Positions 33,646 through 42,190 of a stretch of DNA of 64,000 nt are shown one piece after another. Position 1 is the first letter of the stretch, and each line of letters starts with the position of its first letter. Location of the stretch: assembly GCF_010727325.1 (NCBI RefSeq), contig NZ_AP022566.1, positions 186,001-250,000 on the forward strand, written 5' to 3'. Source of the DNA: Mycolicibacterium alvei. GTDB lineage: Bacteria; Actinomycetota; Actinomycetes; Mycobacteriales; Mycobacteriaceae. A model generated the notes under the pieces. That model did no database searches, was not told where the DNA came from, and worked only from the letters and a program-made list of their open reading frames with translations. A program made the position numbers and the translations under genes.

Positions 33646-34530
33646 TCACGCGGCCTGACTGGCCGGTGCGGTCATAATCGCTTCGAATTCGATCGGGGTC
33701 AACCGCCCGAGTCCGGCTTGGCGCCGGCGCCGATGGTAGGTCCGTTCGATCCAAGTGACGATCGCGATCCTCAACTCTTCTCGTGTGCTCCACCGGCGGC
33801 GATCGAGCACGTTCTTCTGGAGCAGGGCGAAGAAGCTCTCCATGGCCGCATTGTCGCCGGCCGCCCCGACGCGGCCCATCGATCCGACCATCTCGTAGCG
33901 GCCGAGGGCGTGCACGAATTTCCTTGACCTGAACTGAGATCCGCGATCGGAATGCAGAATGCAACCGGCCACATCACCGCGGCGTGCCACCGCACTACTG
34001 AGCGCTGCGGTGGCCAGCCGGGACTTCATCCGAGAGTCGATCGAGTACCCGACGATGCGGTTGGAGTACACGTCCTTGATCGCACAGAGATAGAGCTTGC
34101 CCTCATCGGTGCGATGCTCAGTGATATCTGTGAGCCACAGCTGATTTGAACCACCAGCGGTGAAGTCGCGCTCGACAAGATCATCGTGCACCGGCGGACC
34201 CACTTTTCCGTTCTTACCGCGCTTTTTGCCGAAGACGCTCCACCACTTATTGTCCGCGCAGATCCGCCAGGCGGTGCGCTCGGCCATCGGCTCACCGGCA
34301 TCACGGGCCTCCTCGACCAGGTAGCGGTACCCGAACTCTGGATCCTCGCCGTGGGCGTCGAACAGCGCGTTGGCGCGGTAGGCCTCGACGACCTCCGCGT
34401 CGGTGATGGGATTGGCCCGCCAGCGGTAATAGGGCTGGCGGGCGAGCTTGAGTACCCGGCACGTCACCGCCACGGGAATCCCGTCAGCGGCGAGCTCACC
34501 TACGAGCGGGTAGAGCCTTTTCCCGGCAGA
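33646..34530 (-). CDS. IS3 transposase OrfB (DDE catalytic part)
   Basis: The annotated-style start is at 34473 (MAVTCRVLKLARQ), but the frame is open upstream into OrfA (RLYPLVGELAADGIP), so the catalytic product is most likely a fusion made by frameshifting near GGGAAAAGG at about 34525. Visible features are a HTH_21-type segment (ANALFDAHGEDPEFGYRYLVEEARDAG) and an integrase core with LTDITEHRT (first Asp), HSDRGSQFRS (second Asp) and AAMESFFALLQKNV (Glu). All three catalytic residues are present, so the element may be active. Confidence 0.85.
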   Translation of the reverse strand, partial: SAGKRLYPLVGELAADGIPVAVTCRVLKLARQPYYRWRANPITDAEVVEAYRANALFDAHGEDPEFGYRYLVEEARDAGEPMAERTAWRICADNKWWSVFGKKRGKNGKVGPPVHDDLVERDFTAGGSNQLWLTDITEHRTDEGKLYLCAIKDVYSNRIVGYSIDSRMKSRLATAALSSAVARRGDVAGCILHSDRGSQFRSRKFVHALGRYEMVGSMGRVGAAGDNAAMESFFALLQKNVLDRRRWSTREELRIAIVTWIERTYHRRRRQAGLGRLTPIEFEAIMTAPASQAA

Positions 34531-34859
34531 TTGGCCTGCGACAGGTACGCCGCGGCCCGGCGCAAGACCTCATTTTCCTGCTCCAACAACTTAATCCGAC
34601 GCCGCGCATCCCGTAGCTCACCGGACTCGCCGGTGCTCTTACCAGGCTTGGTGCCCTCGTCGATGTCGGCTTGGCGCATCCACTTGTGCAGGGTCATCGG
34701 GTGGACTCCGAAATCGGTGGCGATCTGCTCGATCGTCACACCGTCGTCGCGGTTGCGGGCAATGCGGACGACGTCGTCGCGGAACTCACGGGGATAGGGC
34801 CTGGGCACAAGGACATCCTTCCAGCTCGCCCAGCACGGGCAAGCCAACTCAGATGTCAC
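34500..34859 (-). CDS. IS3 transposase OrfA
   Basis: 119 residues. The body begins around LVPRPYPREFRDDVVRIARN, so translation probably starts at the internal GTG near residue 18. It holds the HTH (GVTIEQIATDFGVHPMTLHKWMRQ) and the leucine-zipper-like helix (LRDARRRIKLLEQENEVLRRAAAYLS) that binds the terminal repeats and multimerises. It overlaps OrfB in another frame, the classic IS3 arrangement. Confidence 0.85.
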   Translation of the reverse strand: MTSELACPCWASWKDVLVPRPYPREFRDDVVRIARNRDDGVTIEQIATDFGVHPMTLHKWMRQADIDEGTKPGKSTGESGELRDARRRIKLLEQENEVLRRAAAYLSQANLPGKGSTRS

Positions 34860-34883
34860 CTATTCGTGCAGCAGACCCAACTG

Positions 34884-35022
34884 TCAGATTTGCGGCAACC
34901 ACACGGATCAGCCACCGCCACTCCAGAGGCGTCAACTCATCGCTGGCTTGGATGCGGCGTTGCTCTTTGAGCCATTGCCGGTAACCGGCTTCAATCGTGC
35001 TACTGCTGTGGATAGTGTTCAT
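34884..35022 (-). pseudogene. gene fragment cut by the IS3 element
   Basis: From ATG 35022 the minus strand encodes MNTIHSSSTIEAGYRQWLKEQ, continuing QRRIQASDELTPLEWRWL and running into the IS end. The composition is protein-like (Trp-rich, amphipathic helix), and the frame ends only a few residues inside the element. No matching continuation was recognised on the far side of the IS at 33613 and below. The original gene was small or lost its remainder. Function unknown. Confidence 0.4.
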
Positions 35023-35083
35023 GCCGCTAGATCATCCACTGCGGGTACGACATTCGTATCAACGGTGGCAAGTGACCAAGGCT

Positions 35084-35770
35084 TCACGCTGCGGAGTCCT
35101 CCTCGAACTCGGGTTCGGCGTTGGCCGCCCAGCAGGTGTCGCACACTGGTACCGGGATGGGTAGCTTGGTGCGCAGGGTGCCCGGGGTGCATTGGCAGTT
35201 CACGCAGTGGCCGGTGACGGTGCTCATGGCCAGCTCCACACCGAGGTCCGGGACGATCGACGCCGGCCGCTCGTCGGCCGCGGACCGTTCCTCGAGGATG
35301 GTCTCGGCCCAGCGGCCCAACGCGGTGGCCAGCGCCTGGCCGGGGAACCTGCGGGCAGCGGCCCTCGCCGCCGCCACCAGCGCCGTCTTGGGGTTGGTGA
35401 TCGTCCCGAACCGGACCGCCGCCGCCTGTAACGCGTGGTCGCGTTGATCGGCTGTGGTGGCCTCGGTGACCTCGGCGAGCGACCGCTCCACGGCCTGGTC
35501 GCTGCGGGTCCGCTCCGCCGCCGCAGCGCGGGCGTCCCAGGCCTGCTGCAGCGGCGCCAAGCGTGGTCCGGAGCCGATTTGGTTCTTGGCTAGGCGCCAC
35601 ATGGCTAGGTGCAGTGGCGATTTCACCCCTCCGGGCAGGGGTGCGGCCAGGATCGCGACGACCTGGCCGGGGCGCCAGCCGCGGCCCAGCTGGCGGCGAA
35701 TCAGACCGCCGAGACGCCACCGGGTGCGGGTCCCGAGGCCCTGGTAGGCCTCGGGCAGGGCCGCGAACAC
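35084..35770 (-). CDS. putative plasmid replication-associated protein
   Basis: 228 residues from a GTG. The protein is basic and helical. The opening FAALPEAYQGLGTRTRWRLGGLIRRQLGRGWRPGQVVAILAAPLPGGV and the later MWRLAKNQIGSGPRLAPLQQAWD are, as I recall, typical of proteins encoded beside replication genes on actinobacterial linear and large plasmids. A C-terminal CVNCQCTPGTL and VCDTCWAAN form two CxC/CxxC pairs that could bind zinc. It follows the 213-residue gene by 26 bases on the same strand. A role in replication initiation is likely but not proven by any motif. Confidence 0.55.
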   Translation of the reverse strand: MFAALPEAYQGLGTRTRWRLGGLIRRQLGRGWRPGQVVAILAAPLPGGVKSPLHLAMWRLAKNQIGSGPRLAPLQQAWDARAAAAERTRSDQAVERSLAEVTEATTADQRDHALQAAAVRFGTITNPKTALVAAARAAARRFPGQALATALGRWAETILEERSAADERPASIVPDLGVELAMSTVTGHCVNCQCTPGTLRTKLPIPVPVCDTCWAANAEPEFEEDSAA

Positions 35771-35796
35771 CTCGCGGACCTCGTCGGGATGAATTT

Positions 35797-36438
35797 CTAC
35801 CCCCGTCGGTCGAGAGTCGCTTGTGGCCTGGGTGTCGGTGCTGCGGGGGGTAGGGGGGTAATTGGCCTTTGGCCTATAAGAGGAAGGGGCTTCAGAAAGG
35901 TGACGGATTCAGCGCTCGCGGGCACGATGACACGGCCGGTTTCGTCGCGTTGGAGTACTTCGATGTCGTCGACGAAGCGGCGGTGGATGGCCACCAGAGC
36001 CCGGTTTCCGCGGCCGCGGGCCGGGATGTAGTCGACGAGCTCGTCGGCGGCCAGAGAGGCCAGCGCACGCCCAATCGTCTTGTCGCAGTACCGGCGTCCG
36101 CCGGCCTCCACGATCAGATCAGCCAACTGATACAGCCGCACCGCGTCATCAGTGATCCGGCTGTGCCGGCCCGGCAGCAGCTCCAGCACGGCGGCCAGCA
36201 CCGCTTTGCGGGCCCCACGCAGGCCCATACCGGCCGCGTGCGCCTGCACCCGCGACACCACCCGCCGAGCATCGGACTTCAACACCCGCGGCCGATCCTG
36301 GCAAATACCACGCCGAGCCCGCGCAGCGGCGGATCGGTACCGTGCATTTGTGCAGCTAGTATGCCTATTCGGCGGACCAGCTGCGACCGAATTCTGTCCG
36401 ACTTCAGGGTAGGAAGTAGCCTCAGAAGTACCTGGCAA
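35797..36438 (-). CDS. putative winged-helix plasmid replication protein
   Basis: 213 residues from a TTG at 36438, chosen because GAGGAG lies eight bases upstream. After a basic N-terminus the centre (residues about 70-140) looks like a winged helix: ITDDAVRLYQLADLIVEAGGRRYCDKTIGRALASLAADELVDYIPARGRGNRALVAI. Such domains occur in replication initiators of actinobacterial plasmids. A Pro-rich tail follows. It forms a two-gene unit with the downstream replication-type gene; the gene-poor stretch upstream would be a sensible place for an origin or copy-control elements. Confidence 0.55.
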   Translation of the reverse strand: MPGTSEATSYPEVGQNSVAAGPPNRHTSCTNARYRSAAARARRGICQDRPRVLKSDARRVVSRVQAHAAGMGLRGARKAVLAAVLELLPGRHSRITDDAVRLYQLADLIVEAGGRRYCDKTIGRALASLAADELVDYIPARGRGNRALVAIHRRFVDDIEVLQRDETGRVIVPASAESVTFLKPLPLIGQRPITPLPPAAPTPRPQATLDRRG

Positions 36439-36470
36439 AGGTATTTCTCCTCGTGAATCGGGGAGCTGAG

Positions 36471-36539
36471 ATGCGAATGGCCTTCGATCTCGTGCTGGCA
36501 GGTCTCAGGGCTGGCACCCTGGACGACCGCAATTGGTGA
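36471..36539 (+). CDS. possible short peptide, 22 aa
   Basis: GGGGAGCTGAG precedes ATG 36471, and the frame encodes a 22-residue peptide ending in a TGA at 36539 (central part FDLVLAGLRAGTLDDRNW). A CCCCC/GGGGG hairpin follows within ten bases. It is divergent from the replication gene. It may be a leader peptide or chance. Confidence 0.25.
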   Translation: MRMAFDLVLAGLRAGTLDDRNW

Positions 36540-36964
36540 GTGGCCCCCTCACGGGGGTTCTCTCACATCGCGCACGCGCTCCCGATGAAGTTGTTCTCAG
36601 ATCTCGCGATCGAGCAGGTGTTGTGTGTCGCCACGCTCCTTTCGATCCGGTGTGACCAGATGGGCCTCGTCGCCGCAGAGCTGTGCGATCGAGGACGATG
36701 ACGACCGCGCCGGCGGGCAGGTCTCAGCACGGCGGCCAGCAGGCCGGGCGCACGCGACAGCGGCGGTCAGCGGAGTGCGCATGACCTGCAGGTAGTGGTG
36801 TGTTCCGCGCGCGCAGAGACTCGCGTCGGCGGTATCGCCGCGGCGCACGGGCGCGGCGGAGTGCTCCAGACGCGGGCATGAAGTATCGTGAGACCTGTCA
36901 TTGGGACAGTCCCTTCTTGGGGCAATGTGCGCGAGCACAACCAACCGAGCTGAGACCTCGGTTT

Positions 36965-36998
36965 ACAAAGGCCCTCGGTTGCCGCCGGGGGCCTTTGT
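36965..36998. terminator. hairpin, likely terminator
   Basis: ACAAAGGCCC pairs with GGGCCTTTGT over 14 bases containing a further CGG/CCG pair. No gene ends right beside it, which leaves room for a short untranslated RNA in the stretch before it. Confidence 0.45.
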
Positions 36999-37189
36999 CG
37001 TGTGGTTCGCTATTTGAGAGTGCTTAAGCGGCTGGGTAATTCAGCCGGTCCTCGCGGTGTGTGCGATCCGCGGTGAGTCGAGGTGCAGCGATGAGACGCT
37101 GCGTGAGTACGCCACTGAGCGGCGACGTCGGGGCGTGGACACCTCCTGCCTGGTATGGATGGTTACCAAGGGGATGTTCGCACGAAAAA

Positions 37190-37228
37190 CGCGGGTACCC
37201 GCGCCGACACGCGGCGCGAGTACCCGCG
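37190..37228. terminator. long hairpin downstream of the RHH/MobC-like gene, includes a 14-base palindrome
   Basis: CGCGGGTACCCGCGCCG pairs with CGGCGCGAGTACCCGCG with one mismatch over a short loop. It lies 20 bases past the end of the minus-strand gene at 37249. Its first 14 bases, CGCGGGTACCCGCG, recur exactly at 37563-37576 upstream of that gene. Confidence 0.55.
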
Positions 37229-37248
37229 CAAATTGTGAGTGCTGTGAC

Positions 37249-37494
37249 TTATGAGGCGGCGGCGGCCTCGACTTGAGGGGCCACAAATTCAGCCAGGATG
37301 TACTGCTGAATATTCGAGTAGCCGGCCTCGGCGGCCTTGCGCATCATCACCTTCTCTTCGATGTCGAGCAGGCTGAGCTTGCACTGCCGGTTGCGCTGCC
37401 GAGTCTCTGACCCGCTGCGCTTCTTGCGGCGTGGCTGCGTGCCGGAATTCACCATCCTCACTGCGATCGTGTCGTCCATGCTCACTGTCTGCAC
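37249..37494 (-). CDS. MobC/RHH-like small protein, 81 aa
   Basis: GTG start at 37494 with CGAGG upstream; an ATG at 37479 is the alternative. The N-terminal half is strongly basic (TQPRRKKRSGSETRQRNRQ). The C-terminal half reads CKLSLLDIEEKVMMRKAAEAGYSNIQQYILAEFV, a strand followed by two helices as in ribbon-helix-helix proteins of relaxosomes such as MobC. No relaxase gene is present in the window, so a mobilisation role stays open. The gene is bracketed by two copies of the palindrome CGCGGGTACCCGCG. Confidence 0.6.
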   Translation of the reverse strand: MQTVSMDDTIAVRMVNSGTQPRRKKRSGSETRQRNRQCKLSLLDIEEKVMMRKAAEAGYSNIQQYILAEFVAPQVEAAAAS

Positions 37495-37562
37495 TGGCTC
37501 TACCTCGCTAAATGTCTGGTAAGTGAACGTTCTCGACGATCGTAGAACGCCGTCGTGCGCAA

Positions 37563-37576
37563 CGCGGGTACCCGCG
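37563..37576. promoter_or_regulatory. palindrome CGCGGGTACCCGCG in a divergent promoter
   Basis: A perfect 14-base palindrome 69 bases upstream of the minus-strand RHH gene and about 130 bases upstream of the plus-strand HTH gene. It is identical to the left arm of the hairpin at 37190, both preceded by AA, which suggests a protein-binding site rather than chance. Confidence 0.5.
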
Positions 37577-37706
37577 TGGGCGTGTCGCCCGAAAAGAAGA
37601 CATGCCTGTCCACAATTGCAACATTTTCGCAGTCCAGAGGTGCCTCGGTGCGCGCTGGCGGCGCGATAAGATGGCGGCGACCACCTCGGCAGTGCGAAGG
37701 ATCACT

Positions 37707-38270
37707 ATGGGCATCGAGAATCGGCCGCAACGCGGCCGGCCCAAGATCAGCGCCCGAGAAGCTGCCCGCATCCTGCAGCGCGACGTGCGCACGGTCCGGC
37801 GCATGATCGAAGACGGCGATATCGCTGGCGGTGCGACCGAGGGGCCCAAACAAAAACGCTGGTGGGTGTATGTCGACCAACTCCCCCAGTCTGCGCAGCA
37901 CGCCGCGGCGAGCGGCGATCATGACTCGACGAGCTCAGCGCGTGCCACCATCGAGGCGCTTCGTGCTGAAAACCTTGATCTGCGCATCCAACTCAGCGCA
38001 GCGAACGAGACGAACCAGCTCTTGCTGGCCGCCCAGGCCAACATGCTCGACGCTGTCGAGCAGTATCGCCAATCAGCCGCCGAGACCGTGGGTGCTGCCG
38101 ATGGCTACCGCCAGGCCGCAGAAGGTTACCGGGACGCGGCCGACCGCTACGGCCGGGCGACCGCGGGATTTCAGAACAGCGCCGAGCAGCTGATGGCGGT
38201 CGTCGACCGATACCGCGACGCACTGACGCAGTACACCGCGCCGGCGCACCCTGCCGACATCACCCGATAG
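37707..38270 (+). CDS. HTH protein with C-terminal coiled coil
   Basis: 187 residues from ATG 37707, with GAAGGA six bases upstream; the frame is open to 37602. Residues 5-60 form an excisionase/MerR-like HTH (RPKISAREAARILQRDVRTVRRMIEDGDI) followed by a wing-like KQKRWWVYVDQL. The rest is a long coiled coil (IEALRAENLDLRIQLSAANETNQLLL) and an alanine-rich heptad region with repeated YRxAAE/YRDAADRY units. It may be a plasmid-maintenance or partition-type DNA-binding protein. It converges with the DUF2637 gene. Confidence 0.7.
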   Translation: MGIENRPQRGRPKISAREAARILQRDVRTVRRMIEDGDIAGGATEGPKQKRWWVYVDQLPQSAQHAAASGDHDSTSSARATIEALRAENLDLRIQLSAANETNQLLLAAQANMLDAVEQYRQSAAETVGAADGYRQAAEGYRDAADRYGRATAGFQNSAEQLMAVVDRYRDALTQYTAPAHPADITR

Positions 38271-38312
38271 GACCAACACGTCAGCGCCGATCCTTGGCCG
38301 AGTCTGACGACC

Positions 38313-39293
38313 TTAGATTGCCAGCGGGGTGTCTTTGAGCAGTTCCTTGCTGACGTTGATGATGTTGGTGACGGTGCCCCGATTGAGCCCCGTCCGCTCG
38401 GAAATGGCATGGGGCACATAACCGGCCTTGTGCATGTCCAGTATCCGGCAGACGTGTTTGACCGACTGTTTCGTGCGACCGCTCTCGACGAGCGTGCGGG
38501 CGAACTCAGTGAAGTCGTAGCCGGAAGCCTCGATGTCATCACTGACGGTTAGATGACGGTGCGCAGGGCGAGCGTGCGCGATGACGTTGTCGGCGCCGGT
38601 GCGTCGCTCCGGTTCCCAGGATGCCTCGGCCGGCTCATCGTCGACCGCGTCCTGCTGCCAAGTGGAAGGAGTCAAATGGCGTGCCGCCGGGGCGGTCTGC
38701 TCCTCACGCTGAGCCTGGGGAAGGCTCGCCGAGAGGACCTGAGTGGCAGGCGTCTTAGTAAGAGGTACCCGGGTCTCGGGTTCGTCGCTGGACGCTTCCA
38801 GCTCTGGGCGATCTGCGGCGAGGGCACCGACGCGGTCGATCTGCACCTGATGCGGCTGCTTATCCCCCTCAGGCTCCTCATCGTCTCTACTTCGGTGGGT
38901 CAGTGACCACAGCCCGAGCGTAGAGACGGCGATCGACGCGTCGATGATGACCGGCCACAACCATGCTGGCCGCATCCCGAGAATCATCGCCAGCTCCCTG
39001 AGCGAGTAGAACATCAGCCAGAACGCGGCAAGCCCCAAGAACACCGTTACGAAGACTGAGAGAACGAACTGGGGACCATACCGGCGGGCCCTGATCTGCA
39101 GAATCACCGAATGGGTAGCTGCCACGAAGACAACTGGGGCAACGATATGCGCTATCGCTGATCCCACCATGATCTCCGGCGGCGCAGTCATTTTCGCGTG
39201 ATAGATCTGAGCGGCTGCAGAGCCCAGGGTCGCGAAGACCTGCCATCCTTGCTGGAACTTGATGGCTTTCCGGCGGTATGTCTCGTCGGCCAT
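38313..39293 (-). CDS. DUF2637 membrane protein with C-terminal HTH (SpdB-like spread protein)
   Basis: 326 residues. Four hydrophobic helices fill residues about 15-130 (IAHIVAPVVFVAATHSVIL, FVLSVFVTVFLGLAAFWLMFY, WLWPVIIDASIAVSTLGLWSL), typical of DUF2637/SpdB proteins of actinobacterial conjugative elements. A charged linker leads to a C-terminal HTH (VKHVCRILDMHKAGYVPHAISERTGLNRGTVTNIINVSKELL). Such membrane-HTH fusions accompany plasmid spread genes. It stands 145 bases downstream of eccA on the same strand, so it may be read from the ESX transcript. Confidence 0.8.
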   Translation of the reverse strand: MADETYRRKAIKFQQGWQVFATLGSAAAQIYHAKMTAPPEIMVGSAIAHIVAPVVFVAATHSVILQIRARRYGPQFVLSVFVTVFLGLAAFWLMFYSLRELAMILGMRPAWLWPVIIDASIAVSTLGLWSLTHRSRDDEEPEGDKQPHQVQIDRVGALAADRPELEASSDEPETRVPLTKTPATQVLSASLPQAQREEQTAPAARHLTPSTWQQDAVDDEPAEASWEPERRTGADNVIAHARPAHRHLTVSDDIEASGYDFTEFARTLVESGRTKQSVKHVCRILDMHKAGYVPHAISERTGLNRGTVTNIINVSKELLKDTPLAI

Positions 39294-39438
39294 GTGCCCG
39301 CGGCCCTTTCTGAAGGCGCCAAGTCTAAGGCGCGGGGGTGGCGGCGGCGAAGGAGGTTTTCGGGCCGCCAGGTGGCCCCCCGCGTGATTCGACTCTAACG
39401 GGCGATGATGTTGTCCTGAGCCAGTTTTCAGGCCAGTT

Positions 39439-41178
39439 TTAGCGCGATGCAGATCCCATCAGGCGGGCGTGCACAGAGCGGACCGCGGCCTTCATGTCCT
39501 CGCCGGTGATGACCTGCAATTCCTCGATTGTCAGCTCCTCGGGATCGAGCACCTCGGCCTGGCGCCGATCGCGGGCCAGCTCACCGGCTTCCACGATCTG
39601 GCGCGCGTAGCGGCCGTTGCCGGCCAGATCCAGCCCAGGCTTTCCGTTGATCTGCTGACCTGCGAGATGCCCAGCTGCGGTCAGTAGTTCGTCTCTGGCC
39701 TCTTTGGTGAGGATCGAATCACTGTCGACTGCAATGACTTCAGCAATCTGCACGATCTCTTCTGGTGTGTAGGAGTCGAATTCGATGCGCACAGAGAAGC
39801 GCGACGGAAGTCCGTCGTTGGTTTCGAGGGCGCGATCGATGTCAGTCGGGTACCCGGCGATGATGACAACCAAGCGGTGGCGCTCGTTCTCCATTCGCGC
39901 CAACAGGGTGTCGACGGCTTCCTTGCCGAACGGATCGGCTCGGCCGTCGCGGTCCTGGACGACCGTGTAGAACTCGTCGATGAACAGCACGCCGTCCAGT
40001 GCGCGATCGACAAGGCGGGAAGTCTTTGTGGCGCTTTGACCTTCGTACTCTGCGCACAGATCGGCACGGCCGTTGGCCACGACGACTTTCGGTTCTGGGA
40101 TCACACCCAAACCGGCCAGGTTCAAGGCAACGATGTGAGCGATGGTCGTCTTGCCGGTACCGGGCGGACCGGAGAAGATCATGTGCCTCGAACCCTGCTT
40201 GGCCTTGAGGCCCTTGGCGGCTCGAACAGCCGCCATCTGGACGGAGGCGCGGTAATCGGCGATTTGCTCCTTGACGCCTTCCAGGCCGATCTGACGCTGC
40301 AGCTGGGCGGTCGCGTCAGCGAGCAGTTCCTTGCGGATGATCGGTCCGCCACCTTCTTGGGCCTCGTCTTGCCACGGGTTCGAACGCTCGGCGATCCGCT
40401 CGCGGGTCGTAACAGGCAGTCGAACGGTGGGATCTTTGCGTGCCGCTTCGACTTTGGGCGAAGGGAAGTTTGCGTGTAGCCATTCGAGTTTGGCCATGGC
40501 TTCTTCTTCGCGTCCGGTCGCTCGGTAAACCATCGCGAGGTACCAGGCTCCGTGCTGGGCGCACGGGATCTTGGAGTGTTCAGCTTGCAGCGCGTTGATG
40601 AGCCTGCGTTCAGCTTCAGCGAACAAGCCCAGATGGGTGGCTGCGGCGCCATGCAGGACTTCGGCGCACTGCGCGTAAATCGGTTCTCTCCAAGCATGTT
40701 CGTTGAGAGCCTCGATCACCTTGTCCCATCGGGTGCCGGTGGCGTAAATGACTGCACGGACCCAGGCGATGAGATCGCTGGGTTGGTTGTCTGCGAGCAC
40801 TTCAAGTGCGTCGTCGTAGGCTTTGGCGTTGATCGCCTCAGACAGGGCGTAGCCGGCGGAGAGCACGGCCGGAGAAATGACGGGTGCGCTGAGGTTGGCG
40901 AACTCGCCTCCGATCGGGACCCATGCCTGCAGGGATACCACGGACAGATCAGCGGCGTCGGCGAGCACACCGAAGTTGCGTCGTGAAAACCAGGCGCGGA
41001 AAAGGGTGGTGCGGTCATAGTCGCCACGGCTGATTCGTCCTATCCAGGCATCGCAGGCGGACTCGTCAGTGTTGGTGATCGCGGCGAATTGGTCGAGGGC
41101 GAGTTGAGGATTCTCCGCGCCGGCTGCGGCTGCGTAGGCGCTGGCTAGGTAGTCGAGATCGCTGATGTTGGCGGTCAT
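39439..41178 (-). CDS. eccA: EccA, AAA+ ATPase of the ESX system
   Basis: 579 residues from ATG 41178, overlapping the espG stop by four bases (ATGA). The N-terminal 280 residues are helical repeats of the TPR type (for example PIYAQCAEVLHGAAATHLGLFAEAERRL), as in all EccA proteins. The C-terminal CbxX/CfxQ-type AAA+ domain has Walker A GPPGTGKTT, Walker B GVLFIDEFY and the arginine-finger region GLPSRFSVRIEFDSY. EccA is cytosolic and is thought to release EspG from PE-PPE substrates. It is the last ESX gene of the block. Confidence 0.95.
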   Translation of the reverse strand: MTANISDLDYLASAYAAAAGAENPQLALDQFAAITNTDESACDAWIGRISRGDYDRTTLFRAWFSRRNFGVLADAADLSVVSLQAWVPIGGEFANLSAPVISPAVLSAGYALSEAINAKAYDDALEVLADNQPSDLIAWVRAVIYATGTRWDKVIEALNEHAWREPIYAQCAEVLHGAAATHLGLFAEAERRLINALQAEHSKIPCAQHGAWYLAMVYRATGREEEAMAKLEWLHANFPSPKVEAARKDPTVRLPVTTRERIAERSNPWQDEAQEGGGPIIRKELLADATAQLQRQIGLEGVKEQIADYRASVQMAAVRAAKGLKAKQGSRHMIFSGPPGTGKTTIAHIVALNLAGLGVIPEPKVVVANGRADLCAEYEGQSATKTSRLVDRALDGVLFIDEFYTVVQDRDGRADPFGKEAVDTLLARMENERHRLVVIIAGYPTDIDRALETNDGLPSRFSVRIEFDSYTPEEIVQIAEVIAVDSDSILTKEARDELLTAAGHLAGQQINGKPGLDLAGNGRYARQIVEAGELARDRRQAEVLDPEELTIEELQVITGEDMKAAVRSVHARLMGSASR

Positions 41179-42026
41179 GCCTCGTCCAGTTCGTCGTCGT
41201 GGGCGGTGTTGGGCATCCATGTGCCCGAGGGGAGAAACGTGGTGAGCTCGGATAGTGCCCGGCTGAGATTGTCGAGGGTGCCTGCGGTGAAGGACGCGTA
41301 GAGGGTGCTGTTGATGTTCTTCGGAATGGAGACGATGCGTCCGATGGGGCTATCCAGGACGCCGGCAGCAACCTCCGGGCGGCTCACGGTGCCGCCGTCG
41401 AGGCGTTCGGTCATGACGATCTCCACCCAGGAGTCAGGGCTGCGCACCGCGTTGAGCAGGGTAGCCGCTGATCGTGGGTCAGCGCCGAATCGGATGAGGT
41501 CATCGGGCGCCTGGACGGCGGAGATCTCGGAAGACGGTCCCATCACCGGTGAAGTGATGGCCGCGGGAGCCACTGTGCCGATGATGGTTTCCAGCATGCC
41601 GGCCAACCCTACTCGGCTGGAGATTCGTTGCAGCACGACCTTATAGCCGCCTTCACCGCCGCGAACGACGATCACATGTTCGGAGCCGTGACGGCAAATC
41701 GCGAACCGGGTCATGGACCCTTCACCGGCTGTGCGGAACCATCGGCCCTCCAGGGTGCGTTCCGCGCGGGTGGCGGTCTGGATCATGGCCGCGACCCCAG
41801 GGTGCACGGCACCTGTGTGGTCAAGGATCTCCTGTGCGGTCAGTGACTCCGCGACCGCCGCCCACACTTGGGCCCGCACATCGAGGTGAAAGATGTTGTT
41901 CTGGATACCTAGGGCGACGGGAAAGTCGTTGGTAACACCGAATTTGTCGGCGAGTACCAGGAGCCCGTCGAGGGTCAGGTCCACGGCCGTGGTGAGCGGT
42001 TCAGTGTTGTGCGAGCCAACCAGCAT
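41175..42026 (-). CDS. espG: EspG, PE-PPE chaperone
   Basis: 283 residues. The family fold is recognisable from NTEPLTTAVDLTLDGLLVLADKF at the start, the middle part RFAICRHGSEHVIVVRGGEGGYKVVLQRI and the late VEIVMTERLDGGTVSRPEVAAGVLDSPIGRIV. EspG proteins bind the tip of PPE partners in the cytosol and confer system specificity. It lies between the esx pair and eccA, overlapping eccA by ATGA, which fits the order seen in other ESX loci. Confidence 0.9.
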   Translation of the reverse strand: MLVGSHNTEPLTTAVDLTLDGLLVLADKFGVTNDFPVALGIQNNIFHLDVRAQVWAAVAESLTAQEILDHTGAVHPGVAAMIQTATRAERTLEGRWFRTAGEGSMTRFAICRHGSEHVIVVRGGEGGYKVVLQRISSRVGLAGMLETIIGTVAPAAITSPVMGPSSEISAVQAPDDLIRFGADPRSAATLLNAVRSPDSWVEIVMTERLDGGTVSRPEVAAGVLDSPIGRIVSIPKNINSTLYASFTAGTLDNLSRALSELTTFLPSGTWMPNTAHDDELDEA

Positions 42027-42190
42027 CTGACAGGTCCTTGATGTCTGTGGGGGGGTGAAGCGAAGGTATCAGCGCACAGAAAGGGGTTCATCTTCTGTGC
42101 CGATTGGATGGTTCAGGGAAGCAGAGACAGAAGCAGCCCGGTCGCGCACGGGGAATATGGCGACCGGGCTGACATCTGCGGGGCCGGCGT

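Larger units (their letters stand above)
33614..34878 (-). mobile_element. IS3-family insertion sequence
   Basis: About 1265 bases bounded by inverted repeats. The left end GGGTCTGCTGCACGATCAGGTGACA and the reverse complement of the right end GGGTCTGCTGCACGAATAGGTGACA are nearly identical over 25 bases. Two overlapping transposase frames fill it. No target duplication is evident: the flanking triplets CTC and AAC differ. If the ends are taken as TG..CA the element is five bases shorter at each end. Confidence 0.85.
36439..37248. other. gene-poor region upstream of the replication-type genes
   Basis: About 800 bases. It holds a possible 22-codon frame (36471-36539), a CCCCCTCACGGGGG hairpin right after it (near 36549), and two stronger hairpins further right. 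Open frames here give Arg-rich shadows. A copy-control RNA or the origin could lie here; no iterons were seen. Confidence 0.4.
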
